64,000 nucleotides of DNA from Lepturacanthus savala (GCA_030544235.1 CM060465.1:29926988-29990987), one strand, 5' to 3'; numbered from the stretch's first letter, positions 50,771 through 63,190 are shown. The notes: a model not told the origin generated them from the sequence alone. Numbers and translations: made by a program.

Positions 50771-50995
50771 CACTACCGTTCAAAAGTTTGGGGTCACTTA
50801 GAAATTTCATTATTTTTGAAAGAAAAACACTTTTTTCAATGACCATAACTTTAAACTAATCATAAATACACTCTATACATTGCTAATGTGGTAAATGGCT
50901 ATTCTAGCTGCTAGGTGTATAGAGGCCCATTTCCAGCAACTATCACTCCAGTGTTCTAATGGTATAATGTGTTTGCTCATTGTGTCAGAAGGTTA
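50771..50995 (+). mobile_element. Tc1-type terminal fragment
   Basis: It starts cactaccgttcaaaagtttg gggtcacttag directly after TATA. It is the less worn relative of the fragment at 32795-33047. It lies in the intron between insc exons D and E, 45 bp upstream of the exon E acceptor in transcription order. No transposase. Confidence 0.75.
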
Positions 50996-51156
50996 ATGTA
51001 ATGTAGGTTCATGCACACTGATTTCTGTGACTAAATCTATCCATCTACATACCTACAGAACAAGTGACATTTCAACAGCAGCCTCTAAAGGGTACAGCAT
51101 GTTCATTCTCCTTTCTATTTTCTGTTTCCCTGCCTTTGATTCTTTTAGATGTCTAC

Positions 51157-51335
51157 CTGGTCTTTAGAGTAGGGCGTGTCCACTCTCTGGCGGTCTTTAC
51201 AGGCCTGCATGAGGATCTGGATGGCATTGAGCTGCAGCAGAATCTCACAGGCCATGCTGTCAAAGAAGGTGATGTTGGCTAAGGCTGCTGACGCCAGGAG
51301 GAACACTTCTCCACAGGAGGCGGTCTCACACAACT
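51157..51335 (-). CDS. insc: insc exon D
   Basis: The acceptor is ctttatctcag/AGTTGT and the donor CAG/GTAGAC. It completes the lysine codon begun in exon C and adds 59 codons, starting LCETASCGEVFLLASAALAN and continuing ITFFDSMACEILLQLNAIQI through RVDTPYSKDQ. These residues are nearly invariant in vertebrate INSC and contain two armadillo helices. Only 257 bp separate it from exon C. Confidence 0.97.
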
Positions 51336-51592
51336 CTGAGATAAAGACCCAAGATAAAGGCCCAATTATAATACAGTTAAATCAATATGACACAATATAA
51401 CAATATCATGCATCAATTTGTCAAGTTATACTTATTTTTTTTACTGATATCAGCTTTGATTTTCATATATGTTTTTGCATGTAGAACATTCAGTTATATA
51501 AAGATTTAAAGGGCTGATAATGTGCAGGGGCAATCCAAGGCGTACTGTGAGTCACAGGCCTGGGTGAAATCATCAATGTGAAGTCCACTCAC

Positions 51593-51764
51593 TAATGAGC
51601 GCGGTGACGATGTCGTGCATGCTCTCCAGGAAGCTGGCGAGATGCTGCGTGGACGTGTGGTGCGGCGAGGTGATCTGAGCCACCACCGCCGCCGCTTCGG
51701 CCCGGGCTGCCTCCACGCTGCTTTCATCAGTCAAGATGTCTGCCAGGCACAGGATCCCATCCAC
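51593..51764 (-). CDS. insc: insc exon C
   Basis: The acceptor is aatgtgtag/GTGGAT and the donor ATTA/GTGAGT. Fifty-seven codons plus one base encode VDGILCLADILTDESSVEAA, RAEAAAVVAQITSPHHTSTQ and HLASFLESMHDIVTALI. The ILCLADIL and RAEAAAVVAQ stretches match INSC closely. Exon C is rich in GC compared with the surrounding introns, as expected for a coding exon in this AT-rich window. Confidence 0.97.
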
Positions 51765-53310
51765 CTACACATTACACAACATGCAGGTGACATTAGAATA
51801 GGGTCAAATGTATTTTTATTATAGTGACAATTTATCATAATCAATTGATTATGGTATATGAACAGTCATCACAAGTAGGACCTGTCTAAGCCATCATGTA
51901 TATTGTATAGACTTAAAGTTTGTTCTACATATGCAAAACACGCTGCTTATATTAGTGTATGTGTTAATTTTTGGCAGTGAACCTGACATCCTGACCTGAA
52001 CATTGAGAACAGCTGCAACAATTAGTAAAAAGGCCTTTTGTAACTGATGATTAGTTTAATTTAAACTGAAAATATTAGACGTGCTGTGTGGGGAACAGAC
52101 CTTTTTCACAGCACCCATATTAACATGAAATATTAGGTAAATACAGGTGTTACCAGTGATTATAATTAAGGTTCTGTTCAGGTCAGACAGAGTCGGGTGC
52201 TGCTATTGTGCATTTTGGCTCTGGGAAGGATCAGATTCTCACAAATTGGATGGGAATCTGTATGAAACCTCTACATGTAGATTTACAGACCACAGCGAAT
52301 TGAAATTGTTGTCTAAAAATGTGTTAGTATCATAGTGCAATGTGCAGTTTGCACTTCATAAGTTACAACATGCAAAGCCGACAGCGCGGGTATATGAATA
52401 AGATGGAGTTTAATTGAAACTACAAGTAGTAGAGTTACAAATCACTAACAGTGGGACTGTTGAGCTCTCACTTAATATGTTGACTAAACCTCAGCAGTCG
52501 CCTCAGCTAAAACACACAGTTCTGCCCATAATGCCATCTCAATTAAAACACATCGCTTTGACTTAATGGCAACCTCCGAGGCGAATGTGTCACTAAGAAA
52601 CTCTAGTTGGCTTCAGGCCGGGACGTGTGCGTCATCTGGGTTTGAGGAAGAGCAACAGCTGCGAGCCGGAAATCCTTTTTGTCTGGAAAAAAAAGTTTTC
52701 TAAGTGCCATGAGGTCATTCTGAACGTATTTTGTGTGTGTATGAGTGTGTGTATAAGCTTAGACAGTGAACAGAGGCTTTATGATATAAAGAAGCTGTAG
52801 GACAGATCTTCATCCACTTGAGGGCAGTGGTGCACAGTTCATACAAACTTCTCCCGCAGCTGCTGCTTGTTGCTGTGCATCACGACTCATTCATTCAGCA
52901 CTGGTTCTCTTTGTACCTAAAATTAACTTCTAGATTCATACTCATTAGCTGCAGGATCATTCATGGTTTCCAGGGAGTTGATGGACACCTCACTGACACA
53001 CCAGAACCTTTTTTTTTCTCTATTGTCACTTCTAAACAACAGTCATTATAATTATCATTTGGGAAACGAGCATATCAAGTGTTTCTGATGCTCAGCCACC
53101 ATCACGATGGAAAACAAAAGTTTAGGGACAATCATCCAAAGTGAAGCAAACCTCTCAGCCACACCTGTCAGTCTTATCTGCTGACGAGCATCAGAGCGCC
53201 GGAGCTTCACAGGGCGATTCCCTATTTTTGTCTCCGTGGACGTCAGCAGCATTGTGCCATCGCGACCCACTGACGCGGAACAATCCACTCTCCACACCCA
53301 CGTTCATCTA

Positions 53311-53375
53311 CCCCCCCCCCCCCCCACCACCCTTCTGCCCCCCCCCTCCTCCCGCTCTTCCTCCTCCTCCTGTCG
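53311..53375. repeat. Poly(C)/CCT-rich tract
   Basis: Fifteen consecutive C, then C-rich and CCT-rich sequence. The insc transcript strand is G-rich here. Confidence 0.85.
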
Positions 53376-55084
53376 AAAATAGGATGTTCCCCAACTCCTG
53401 ATTTACCACCCACGGCTGAATCTCATTCACTTTATTCTCAGAGACGACACCAAATAACTTTTTTCCTGCATCCGTAGGAGTATTAACAAAGTCGATGCTT
53501 CCTCGCTGAAAGTTTTTGCTGTTTTTTTTTTTTTTTTTTGAAGTATTTAAGCTGATTTGTAGTTTCTTTGTTGTAGTACAGGAAAGTGCAGGATACTGAA
53601 TGCTATGACATCATAAGAGAATGCAGGAAGGCTGCAGTAATACATTATTAAAAGGCGGGTTTCCCCAAAATCAGATTAAAGTGTTTTTGGTTTTTTTTTC
53701 CAGTTTTTGATCTAAGAAGCCCTGCTGAAAGTAGAAACTGTCAGATAAAATAAAAACCTCCATCTGTATTTAAAATCTTTTTCCTTTTCCTTATACAGCT
53801 CAAGCAGCTTTGCTCTAAATCCATACTTCCCCTCCGTTCCCTGTGTTATAATTACATAATGCTTAGCGCTATGAAGTGCGTCTACCAACAAACAGTACAG
53901 GTGCGTACTGGCCCTGTTTTTTTCTCCATCACCCTTCAACGGCGACAGTTGTGTTTCTCAAGCCTGAGCGGTCACCAGTGAGCGCTTGGTGGCGTAGACT
54001 TGCCTGACAGCCTTCCTCCCGGGACCAGGCTGCTAATCTGGGGCGGACTTTGGTTCCCCCGTTAAAGAGCTTTCACACTCGGATGATTCGTGCTGTCCCA
54101 GCTGCTCTACGTGCGAACGCAGACACCGTTGTGGCATCATTATTTCCCGTAGAATCAAGTTATATTCGACTTTCTTTAAATGCGAGTTGGACGCAGGTGC
54201 GTCTGTTGTTTATTTGAGCTGAATTCTCGACAGGGAACAAACAGAGAAAGAAGTTAAATCTTTCTCTTATACATGCACACACCCCCAGACGCACACAGTT
54301 GGGAGCTGTGTGCTACTAAATGTTTGACCTGTCAGCTCTGTGGGTTTAATGGTCTCATCTCTGCGCACCAGGGAGCCCTTTTGTAATCCATGAGTCATCT
54401 TTTTGTGTTTACTATATACTTCTGTCATCAAACAAAAGAGATAATAAGGCACGGCGGCTTTATGAGTCAACAAAGGCTCCTAAACATGTAAAGGTGCTCC
54501 ATGTAGCATCAATTATTCATTATGAGACTCCGATATGCTGCTCTTCAAATTAACACCCGCTGCCAGTTCCTACACTTGCATTTGCTAATCGAGTCTGCCA
54601 GTAGCAGAGGGTAAAATCATCATCCGGCGAGCAACATATTTATTCCCTCATTCTGTCATTAACACCAGCAACACCGGCACAAGGTTGTGTCGTGTTTAAA
54701 TATTCATTATACCAAGGTGTACTCTGTGAGGAACAGGATATTTTAGATTTGGTTTGCAGGTCCTTGCAGGACAACCTGCCATAAAAGCGCGAATGGTTTA
54801 ATATCCAAGTGAAGAAAATCCGCTTTGTTTTTTATGCAGCCGAGCCTCCTTCTGCTGCCACTGTTGGCAAATGCTCACCTGTGAAAATAAACTAGCAACC
54901 CAGTCATAACACTGAAAGCAAAAGGGCTTCGCTTCACGTCCACCAGACAGAATATACTGTGCTGCTGGGAAGAGGAACAACTGCCTGTAAACGTAATCCG
55001 TCTGGACTGGAGGTAGCCAAGTTATTTTACTGGAAGGACTGTACGCACTTACTTGAGATTAATGTCATCTCTTTTTCTGTCCGA

Positions 55085-55130
55085 CACACACACGCACACA
55101 TGCACGCACACACACACACACATATACACA
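55085..55130. repeat. (CA)n microsatellite, interrupted
   Basis: CA runs broken by GCA and TGCA units. Confidence 0.85.
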
Positions 55131-55248
55131 CACTTTGTCTTATGATTTCTTCCCCAGTGTGGTCAGCATAAGGTTGATTGTACAGCAGGAGGTCAGTACC
55201 TTATCCTCACAGGTGGATAAAGCGAGTGTTTGCATGAGGGAGCGGTAC

Positions 55249-55374
55249 CTTGTCCAGCTGGTTGATGCCCTCCTCCACACAGCAGATGGAGGCCACTGTT
55301 CTCAGGGCATGAGCGTAAAGGTCTTTGAAGCGGTCCTGCCTGCAGATTTTAAACAGGGCCACCACAGCTCCTTC
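55249..55374 (-). CDS. insc: insc exon B
   Basis: The acceptor is tccttccacag/GAAGGA and the donor AAG/GTACCG. Forty-two codons in phase 0 encode EGAVVALFKICRQDRFKDLY, AHALRTVASICCVEEGINQL and DK. It is one armadillo-type helical hairpin of INSC; ALRTxASICCVEEG is a strong family signature. Confidence 0.96.
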
Positions 55375-55654
55375 CTGTGGAAGGAGAACATGGCTTCATT
55401 ATTCTGTAATAGTGACAATAATAAAAACGTCAGCTATACGTTTATAAGTCAGATATATGGAAAATTTAAGAGTCCATCAGACAGTGCCTGTGTTTTTTAC
55501 ATTTTTACTGTAACCTACTGCATCTTTGCACTTTAACATCCTATTTTTAAAACTACTGCACTTATGCTTTGTTAATTTATATTGCACTTTAGCATTAAAG
55601 TGTTTCTGCTGCACTTTTTATATGATATTTAATTGAATGTAGTTGTTTATTTTA

Positions 55655-55773
55655 TTGAGTTTTCTGACCTCTTGGCCAGGTCACCATTGTGAAAGAGATC
55701 TTGATCTCAATGGGTTTAGTATTACCTGGTTAAATAAATGTTAAAATAAATAAGTAAATAAATAAATAAATAA
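55655..55773 (+). mobile_element. Rex-like LINE 3' tail
   Basis: It contains cttggccaggtcaccattgt gaaagagatcttgatctcaa tgggtttagtattacctggt taaataaatgttaaaataa and an aaat tail, the usual 3' end of the fish Rex/Babar group. Confidence 0.65.
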
Positions 55774-58700
55774 ATAATTATAACAAATAATAAAATTCAG
55801 TCTTGCAAAAAATATTTTGCAGATGCTGAGTTGCAAACTGTGTTTTAAAGGTTCCATAAAAAGTGAGATTTTAAATGATTTATTCATCTAATTTTTATAT
55901 AAAACTCAACTGGACATGTGTGTTTAATGTGCATCTACATATACATACTGTCCTATGTTTAAAACTGATCAATCAACAGAGAAATCAAAAAGGCCTTTAT
56001 TCAGAAACTGTTCCTTAAAAAAGTGAAGTTATGATATCACAACTATACAATCGCTGCCCACTGCAGATTCACAGCCGTTTAAATCAAAACCCCAAAAAGT
56101 TGATTAAAATGAGCCAGACACAAAACCCAGAGCTCCAGAGAAAGCTTGAGAGCGGAGATGATTTGTGTCTTTTCAAACCACAATATATCTCGTTGGGAAT
56201 ATCGAAAATTCAAATAAAAAATGTACAATACGGGACTTTTTAAGTAATACTTACTAATTACAAAAGCTGTGCACATGGTTTCAACGTTAGCCACAGGGTG
56301 CTCATGTCGCAGCAACTGCTGAGCAGCACCTGGTTCCCTGAAGTTGTAATTAATGTTCCACAGCTTTGCATCTGTTGTTGTTCCTTCCTTTGTTGAAATC
56401 GTTGCAATGAACAAATAGTGCAGCTTGGTGCAGCCTGGCTCATTACTGGCAACAACCCGTTAACAGATGCCAGTCATATGTCTATGAGGTATTGTATATA
56501 ACTTATTTAATTATAGGTTTAGCAGAAGATTAAAGAGCCCATTAGCCAGAAATAATTTCTCCGTATAAGAAGGCCCAGTAACACCACAAAATGAGCTAAC
56601 CTATAAATTACATTCTTATACAAAGACCATGGCCACGGTGTTTTGAACAATTCATTCTCTGTACTTTTCCAGCAGCACAAGTTGCTGTGAAAAGAAAAAT
56701 TGGTGGTTAAAGTTGGGAAAACAACTCGGTTCAAGCTCTTTGGAGACTTCCACAGGCCTGACATTAGGCATCATCTACCACCAAATTATACAACCATACG
56801 TCATAATCGGCTCTTGTCTTGAAGCATGCATGATTGTGCAAAATGATGGATCAATTTGCTCCTCGCTAGGCAATTCTGTGAAAGCCAACAGGCCCCACCA
56901 GATCTAAGCCGATAGAAGCATGTTGTGTGTGTGTTTTTTTTTTTTTTGAGGAGTCCAGGAGACCCGAAATGACCGATGGATTTGGCTAGCTTCACTCAGC
57001 TGAGTCTGCCAACCCTCAAATGGCTCGCACAATTTATTATGTCAGATAAAAGCAGCCAAAATATACATATTTCATGAATGGAAAGCACTGAGCAGAAGAA
57101 AAAAAAAAAGATGATTTGCTGGCCATAATAGCTGAGCATTTTCTGTTAGATTATGCTTGGAGTAAACAAACAGAAATAGCTTCTCTATTGGCTCCACGTC
57201 TACACGAAAGCTCCCCTCTGACAAAAAAACACTTGCAGGTATTCTATTCTATTCAGCGTGCAAATAGATAAAATTACCCGGAGGAAGACGACGCCTGTAA
57301 CTACCACCATTATCCTAATAAGGCCATTATACTGGGCTGGCATATCTCACACTCTATTCTGCTGAGGCCTTGTTGCCAGGGTTTGAAGTGGCTAATCATC
57401 CCACCCCTCCAGCCTGACCACTTTTTCCTGCTCGCCGCCTATTCCGTATCGCTCTGCCATACCTGGAAGAACCGCTAAACTCGTGCAGACAGCTTTCAGT
57501 GAACCCTTTTGGGGCTCCACAGAGGCTGATTCGAGCTGCGTTAAGGACGGTAGTGATGAAGAGGCTGTTGATCCTGCTGCTTCCTCTGATGCAGAAAACA
57601 ATGTTCCGAGTCTCTGGAGAATCTCTGAACGGACTTTTGAGCCTTATTTCTTTGGTTCTAAATATATATATATTTTTTTATATCTTATTTTGGTCAATCA
57701 GTTGTATTTGGAACTTTAATATGTAAGATCAGACACGTATGCTGCTCCTGGACATAAAAGATTTTCATGAGGTTAAAAATTAAAAAAAAAATTGTTTGTT
57801 TCTTTCTAACCTTTAGACAGTCATTTTCTTTTTTCGGTAAAAGCTGACTTTTTGATACCTGCATGGTTATTTCTGTTTTCCCAAGGCGTTTTATACACCA
57901 TTTATGGGGTTCAGGAAACATTTATGCGTGTTCAATTGTGTTTGAACCACTAAAAGCAGTATTTGTTAAAAGGCTTATCTCACACAGTTTTGATGTAAAT
58001 CTAATCAAATTAAAGCTTTGACTTGGCACTTTATTGCCGTGTCCATTGCTTTATTTCAAATGCGATGCACTAAAGCACTGAGCCTGAAGAACAACAGAAA
58101 TATATAACTGTCCAAATACTCAGAGCCTGGACTTTATGTATGAAAGCTGTGTGATGCCTGTTTATTTGATAAATATGTTATAAACCAGCGATGAATGCAA
58201 CCGCTTCCTGCTCTAAAATCTATATTATTATATTATCTATATTTTAAAATCCAGTCTAAAAGCAGTTGGCTAATCGATCAGAGGAAAAAATGAAACCTCC
58301 AGCAGCTGTTACCACATAGTTTTATTCAAACAACCATCAAATCAGTTCTTCTCTGAGTCTTCTTGTTTCATCTGCACAGCTTTTTTTCCTGCTTTTCCTT
58401 TTCACAGATCATCAACCTGACTATTGTTTCCAATGACTTCATCCCCGTTTCTCAAACAAAACCCATAAAGCGTATTTACTCTCACGCGTTTTTTGTTACT
58501 CAGCACACTAACGTCATTATGTGACACTGGAACAAACATCTAAAAATGTCTCTCTCTCTCTGTCCGTGAATGTTCAGGCCTGCGCGGCGTGTAATTTCTT
58601 TCCATCTCATAGTTTTCTGAATTGAACTCTCTGGGTCGTTGTACATGCTCACACACAACGCCTGCACTTTCTTGGGATTTCAAGGGGATGCCGACAAATT

Positions 58701-59159
58701 AGCTCCTGATGAGCGAACAAAAAGTTTGCAATAAAGCAACTTAATACTACATCTATTGATTAATTCCACTAGGACCAAGAAAAGCTTAAATAAAAGCAAT
58801 AAAACAACCTATACCTAATAATTAAGTCCCCTAGGATCTTGGTGGAATTCATTCTCTGCAGCAAATCCATAACTTCCTATGCTCAGAAATTTAAATCTAA
58901 ATGGAGAATGAGAGTGTCACTCCTTATCTTAATGCTGTAAGGAAGTTGTCTAGATGCTGGTTCTAAAACTTTCATACTACAACTACTTAAACATGCAGGC
59001 TTTGTAAAAAAAAAGTTCTCCTGAACGTAGTAAGTGTCCCTCAGATTGTCTTGTGCATTGCTCATGAGAACGTGCGTGGTGATGTCCCTCGATACCAAAA
59101 ACATTTCAAGTGAGGGATATTCGCAGCCGTTCCATAAGGGGCCACAGATTTTTATGATT

Positions 59160-59720
59160 TTATTCCTCCCGGGTTTAGGAATAACCCGGAGAAGGAAACT
59201 TTTCAGTCCACGGCAGTAAATCTGCGGAACAGACTGCCAGGAAATCTTAAAATCATAAGCAGCTTAGAAGGTTTCGACCTCAGAGGTTATTTACAGTAGG
59301 ATATTATGTCTGATAATATAGTGTCTTTATTTTATTGGTCGGTATTGATGTAGCTTATTTATTTTTAATATTATATACAGGCCCAGACCTGTAATCTGCT
59401 GAGAAGTACTGACTCATGATGTGATTTATGGCCGTATTTATTTCTGATGTTTAAATTAGTTTTTATTAACTGAGTGGTGAGTAGGGCCATTGTCCAACGG
59501 AGCGTTGAGGTAGAGACTGACGTCGTAAATACGCTGAATTACTTGCTACTTGAGTGACAGTGGGCACCGGTGATGATTGTATTGCATTTCATTGTACCCT
59601 ATCACTATTTTGATTAATGCTTTTCTGTCATTCTTGCCAAGTCATATCTGCCGTCTTTCTCCCTCCCTATCCTGACTTTTCCTTTTATGTAAAGCACTGA
59701 AAGCACTGTTTTTTGTTTTT
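59160..59720 (+). mobile_element. LINE ORF2 C-terminus and 3' region
   Basis: The plus strand from about 59173 reads FRNNPEKETFQSTAVNLRNR LPGNLKIISSLEGFDLRGYL Q and stop. This is the RSxxxWNxLPxxLRxxxSLxxFK-like end of LINE ORF2 proteins. A 3' region follows, ending in tatgtaaagcactgaaagca. It is 5' truncated. Confidence 0.6.
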
Positions 59721-60373
59721 TTTTTAAAAGAAATTGTCTATAAAATCAACTATTCAATCGGTGACAAACGTGCCCCTTTGTCCCTTCATGCCTAAAGTTA
59801 CATTTAAGTGCACCTCAGTGCAGCAGATGTAATAAAGTTTCTAGAATCCTATGCTGAAATCACAGATTATAGATACACTGTCTCCAATTAGGCAGAATTT
59901 AAAAATGTATTTAAAAAAAAAATCAAATTGTTTTGTGACAACGCTGCTGCATCTGTTGACTGTACCATTTTTAAAATAATCATAGGATTTAGGATTATTT
60001 AAAAATTGTGTAGTCAACTCACTACAGGCTTCCCACAGACGTAACCAGGGACATGTAGAACAAGAAGTGCTGAAAACAATCTGATTGACTGATTTTGTGA
60101 AATATTGAGTTCTATAGATAATTGGCTTTGCTTCAACATTTTTGTTTTGATCATTGATGATTCGATTAATGAACCCCATCAGGTGAAGCATAGTCTACTT
60201 TTGCTTTGCACTGCCCCTGCCAAATATATCAGATGTGGTCAATGATATGACATGTTCTAATTGTTACATATCTAAATGTTTGTGCTGTCTTTGCTCAAGG
60301 TTTTACCTGGCCTGAGTTATTATCACATCATGCTGAGCTGCAGCCTCCAGATTTCAGCATTTTACTGGAGCAA

Positions 60374-60374
<1 letters not shown>

Positions 60375-60427
<53 letters not shown>
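60375..60427. repeat. (CA)26 microsatellite
   Basis: An uninterrupted CA run of about 52 bp in the long insc intron. Confidence 0.95.
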
Positions 60428-60430
<3 letters not shown>

Positions 60431-62064
60431 GTCTGCCAACATGGAGACATTTGGATCAGTATCCATCACGACAGTAGGTTGACACTGAGACAGCCAAACC
60501 GCTTCTACATCGTGACACTGCCACTCTCCGATATTTCAGCTGACGTTTGATTTATGAGGTGACACGGCTCTGCGTTCAGGCCAGTTTCTTAATTGTTTTG
60601 CTTGTTTCTCATCATGTTTTCTTCTGTTTACTCCCACAGCCAAAAGACAAAAAAAGCCTGGTGAATATCAGAATAAAACACGCATATTTTTCTATGTACA
60701 ATCTGTCCCTTTGAGATACTTGATTCATAGACTTGTTGCAGCGGATCAGTATACTCACACTAAAACTGAAAGGCTTTTTAGGCAGACATGTGTTACACAA
60801 TTCATCTGATCATATTTCTTATATCTTACAAGCAGGTAATCAGGCAAAGGCAGATATGAGTTGTGTTTAACAAAACATTAGCATGATTTATTCTGACCTT
60901 TTAAGTGTGACGGGTGTGTGAGGCTCATTCAATCATGACAATTCAGTCATGAATCGTGTGATTACTCAGAACCTGTCAGTTACAGACAGAAGGGTTTTGA
61001 GGTACATGTGAGAAGTTGTGAGTTTTTATATTTAGAGAAGAGGATGGCAGATGTTAGATCAAGAACAAATTAATCATTTCATCTAGAAGCTAATTAAACA
61101 TGTATGTTCTTATTGATTTATACGATAAACAGCAAGTTTTAAATAGATGTCGCTCCCTTGCTGTAATATGTTATCTTCTATTAAATTCACATAAAATTCA
61201 TGTCTTTGACCTGTGTTTAACGATCCTCAAAGTATAGATTTGTTAATTACATTAAATTCTTGTACAAAGCAACAGGGATGACTTTATGACCCAGCAACAA
61301 CCCCTGTTATACGAACTGTCATTAAGCAAGAAATAATAAGTAAAATAAGCAAAAGTGATTTCCTCCATGTTGTGCTATATAGATGTAAAGTACAAGCTAA
61401 TTCCCAATTATCGCATATTATTTTCTATTTCCCCGAGGAGCTGCCACTGCCTTTAACTGTCTGGTATCCATTACGCTGCTCAACTCCACCCATCTGGTCC
61501 TTCCAGCAGAATAAAACCAGCAGGATAAAATCTAATGAATCTGCAAATGCATTTAAGCCCTGTCTGCATACATACATGCCGCTTGGTCGTTACTCGTCTG
61601 TGCAGAACATCGCTCACTAAACACTCTGTCAACGGGAAACAGTGTAGAAGAGGCGATGGAGGTGGAAACATCAGGTCTAATAGCTATTCAGAAACAAATG
61701 CATGAGTAAAGTCAGCAGGCTGCGCAAAAATTAATAACGAGGGAGGAGCCCGGATACGAGCCAGGAGGTACACACCACTGTAAGGAGCGTGTTTGTCAGA
61801 GTGTGACAAACAGACTGGTGGAAGATAATTAAATCCGATGGCAGGTGGACAATGTTTTGTAATGAGTATTAATTAGCAGCCATTGGCAGGCGGGTTTTCC
61901 TCTCAGACTCCTGTATGAGGCTCCGGCCTGCAGCGCTACAGAGGGAGTTAAGGAAGGTGGAGCGGGTTTGATCAGTAAAGACGCCTGAGCAACTTGCTTT
62001 TGTGATCAATGCTCACCGCTAATGGGAGCTGACAGTATTGATCTAACAATCTGGCATCAAAGGA

Positions 62065-62096
62065 GGTGTGTGTGTGTGTGTTTTGTGTGTGTGTGT
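62065..62096. repeat. (GT)n microsatellite
   Basis: GT dinucleotides with one tttt interruption. Confidence 0.85.
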
Positions 62097-62589
62097 TGGG
62101 GGGAATCAGGAAGAGTCTTATCAAGAGTATCCTGGAAGCAGCCAGCTAACTAATGGACAATTAAGACTTGCTGTCTGGTCCGCTTTGTCTTATCTCGCAG
62201 TGAAATAGCTTTTTGGAGGCATGTATAAACGGGTCCGCTGGTCTGGATGACAAACGTTGACGAAAAAGGTGGAGCTGATCATACCGTAACAGGGGTGTGT
62301 CTGGAACGAAGCAAGAGGGCGGGGATGCGATATCAGATGAAGCTGCCCGTGCCAAAGACTAAGTGGGAGGGCCGTGTGAAAATCGCAAACGTAAGAATCT
62401 AATACATCACGCTGCTGACTTGTCACTGACGTCAGGATGTACGACCCCGGAGGCTTTTGCATAATAACGTGTGTCATTGCCTCAGGCTGGAGTCATTTAA
62501 ATGGCTGTTGGTGGTGGTCTTGAAACGCGTCTCCACTTCATCAAACCCCTGACCGAGGCGATGTTTCAGCTGTCGGCACAGGACTGAGA

Positions 62590-62880
62590 CAGGGCTGCAA
62601 CTAATGATTATTGTCATCATTCCACAATAAGCTGTGATCTGTGCTGCCTTAATAATACTGGTCACTGCTTTAGATTATACCCATGAATTTACATATTAGT
62701 ACTTATTACCTCCACCAAGGAGGATATATTTTAGCCGGTGTTTGTCTGACTGTTTGTTTGACTGTTAGCAAAATACCTCAGTTTTGGCAGAATTTTTCAT
62801 CTAATTCTCAATTTTGAATTTGACAGATAAGACCTGATTAAGTAGTTGTTTGATTATTTCACTAATCATTGCAGCTCTAG
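62590..62880. mobile_element. hAT MITE interrupted by an RTE-like fragment
   Basis: The left end cagggctgcaactaatgatt att and right end tgattatttcactaatcatt gcagctctag are the two ends of a common fish hAT MITE. Between them, 62705-62815 (ttacctccaccaaggagg to gcagaatttttcatctaatt) is a piece of an RTE-like tail in reverse, so it inserted into the MITE. Confidence 0.65.
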
Positions 62881-63045
62881 ACCAGTGGTTCTCAATCTTT
62901 TTCATGTAAAGGACTCCTAAACTGACACAAATTTGATAAGATTTTGTCCCAGAGTCCCCATCTGATAAGCTGATAAAATCCCCCTTTTTGCTGGGGACCC
63001 CTGGGAAGTACCTCAAGGACCCCTGGGCGGGTCCCTGGACCCCAC
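62881..63045. mobile_element. hAT-type non-autonomous fragment
   Basis: It starts accagtggttctcaatcttt ttc and has gggaccccctgg-like segments (ctggggacccctgggaagta), the standard look of the vertebrate ccagtggttctcaa family. It abuts the previous MITE and ends about 30 bp from insc exon A. Confidence 0.6.
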
Positions 63046-63076
63046 TTTGACCAACACAGCAGCATGTCCACAGTAC

Positions 63077-63190
63077 CTTGGCAATGATGCTGCAGAGCTG
63101 AGGTCCATCCTGGGTGAGGGACAGCAGGTTGCTGATGGCGCTGCCAATGGTGTGAACACTGTCCGACGATTCAATCTGTTTGATCAGAAC
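63077..63190 (-). CDS. insc: insc exon A (first exon seen with confidence)
   Basis: The acceptor is tccctgcag/GTTCTG and the donor AAG/GTACTG. Thirty-eight codons, phase 0 at both ends, encode VLIKQIESSDSVHTIGSAIS then NLLSLTQDGPQLCSIIAK. This matches the INSC segment around (V/A)L(V/I)(K/R)xI(D/E)xSD...LSLTQxGxxLCxIIAK, the start of the well-ordered armadillo array. A MITE cluster at 62590-63045 ends about 30 bp beyond its donor. Confidence 0.93.

Larger units (their letters stand above)
51765..55248 (-). other. insc intron between exons B and C
   Basis: A 3.5-kb intron. It contains a C-rich tract (53311-53375), poly(T) at about 53521-53539 and CA repeats (55085-55130). Unique, balanced stretches at about 53940-54170 and 54480-54830 are candidates for conserved non-coding sequence. 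No further exon seen. Confidence 0.65.
55375..63076 (-). other. insc intron between exons A and B
   Basis: A 7.7-kb intron. It contains a Rex-like LINE tail (55655-55773), a LINE ORF2 C-terminal relic (59160-59720), a CA microsatellite (60375-60427), a GT repeat (62065-62096) and a MITE cluster (62590-63045). Unique balanced stretches lie near 57000-57330, 57360-57640 and 61430-62060. I saw no further insc exon. Confidence 0.65.
46938..63190 (-). other. insc: Gene span: insc, inscuteable spindle orientation adaptor (3' part)
   Basis: Inscuteable bridges the PAR3/PAR6/aPKC polarity complex to LGN (GPSM2)/G-alpha-i and so helps orient the mitotic spindle in asymmetric divisions. Eight exons (63190-63077, 55374-55249, 51764-51593, 51335-51157, 50726-50660, 49868-49713, 49114-49038, 48050-47922) join in phase to 339 codons plus a TGA. 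They align without gaps to the C-terminal armadillo-repeat part of vertebrate INSC, which is about 530-580 residues in all, and end in CSNMEESFV, a hydrophobic C-terminus of the kind that binds PDZ domains. The N-terminal LGN-binding peptide and the first armadillo exons lie beyond the right edge. The first intron visible is long (55375-63076); those further 3' are mostly 0.4-1 kb. All exons are intact. The assignment to INSC is firm because whole segments such as FLLASAALANITFFDSMACE are characteristic of this protein. Confidence 0.96.
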
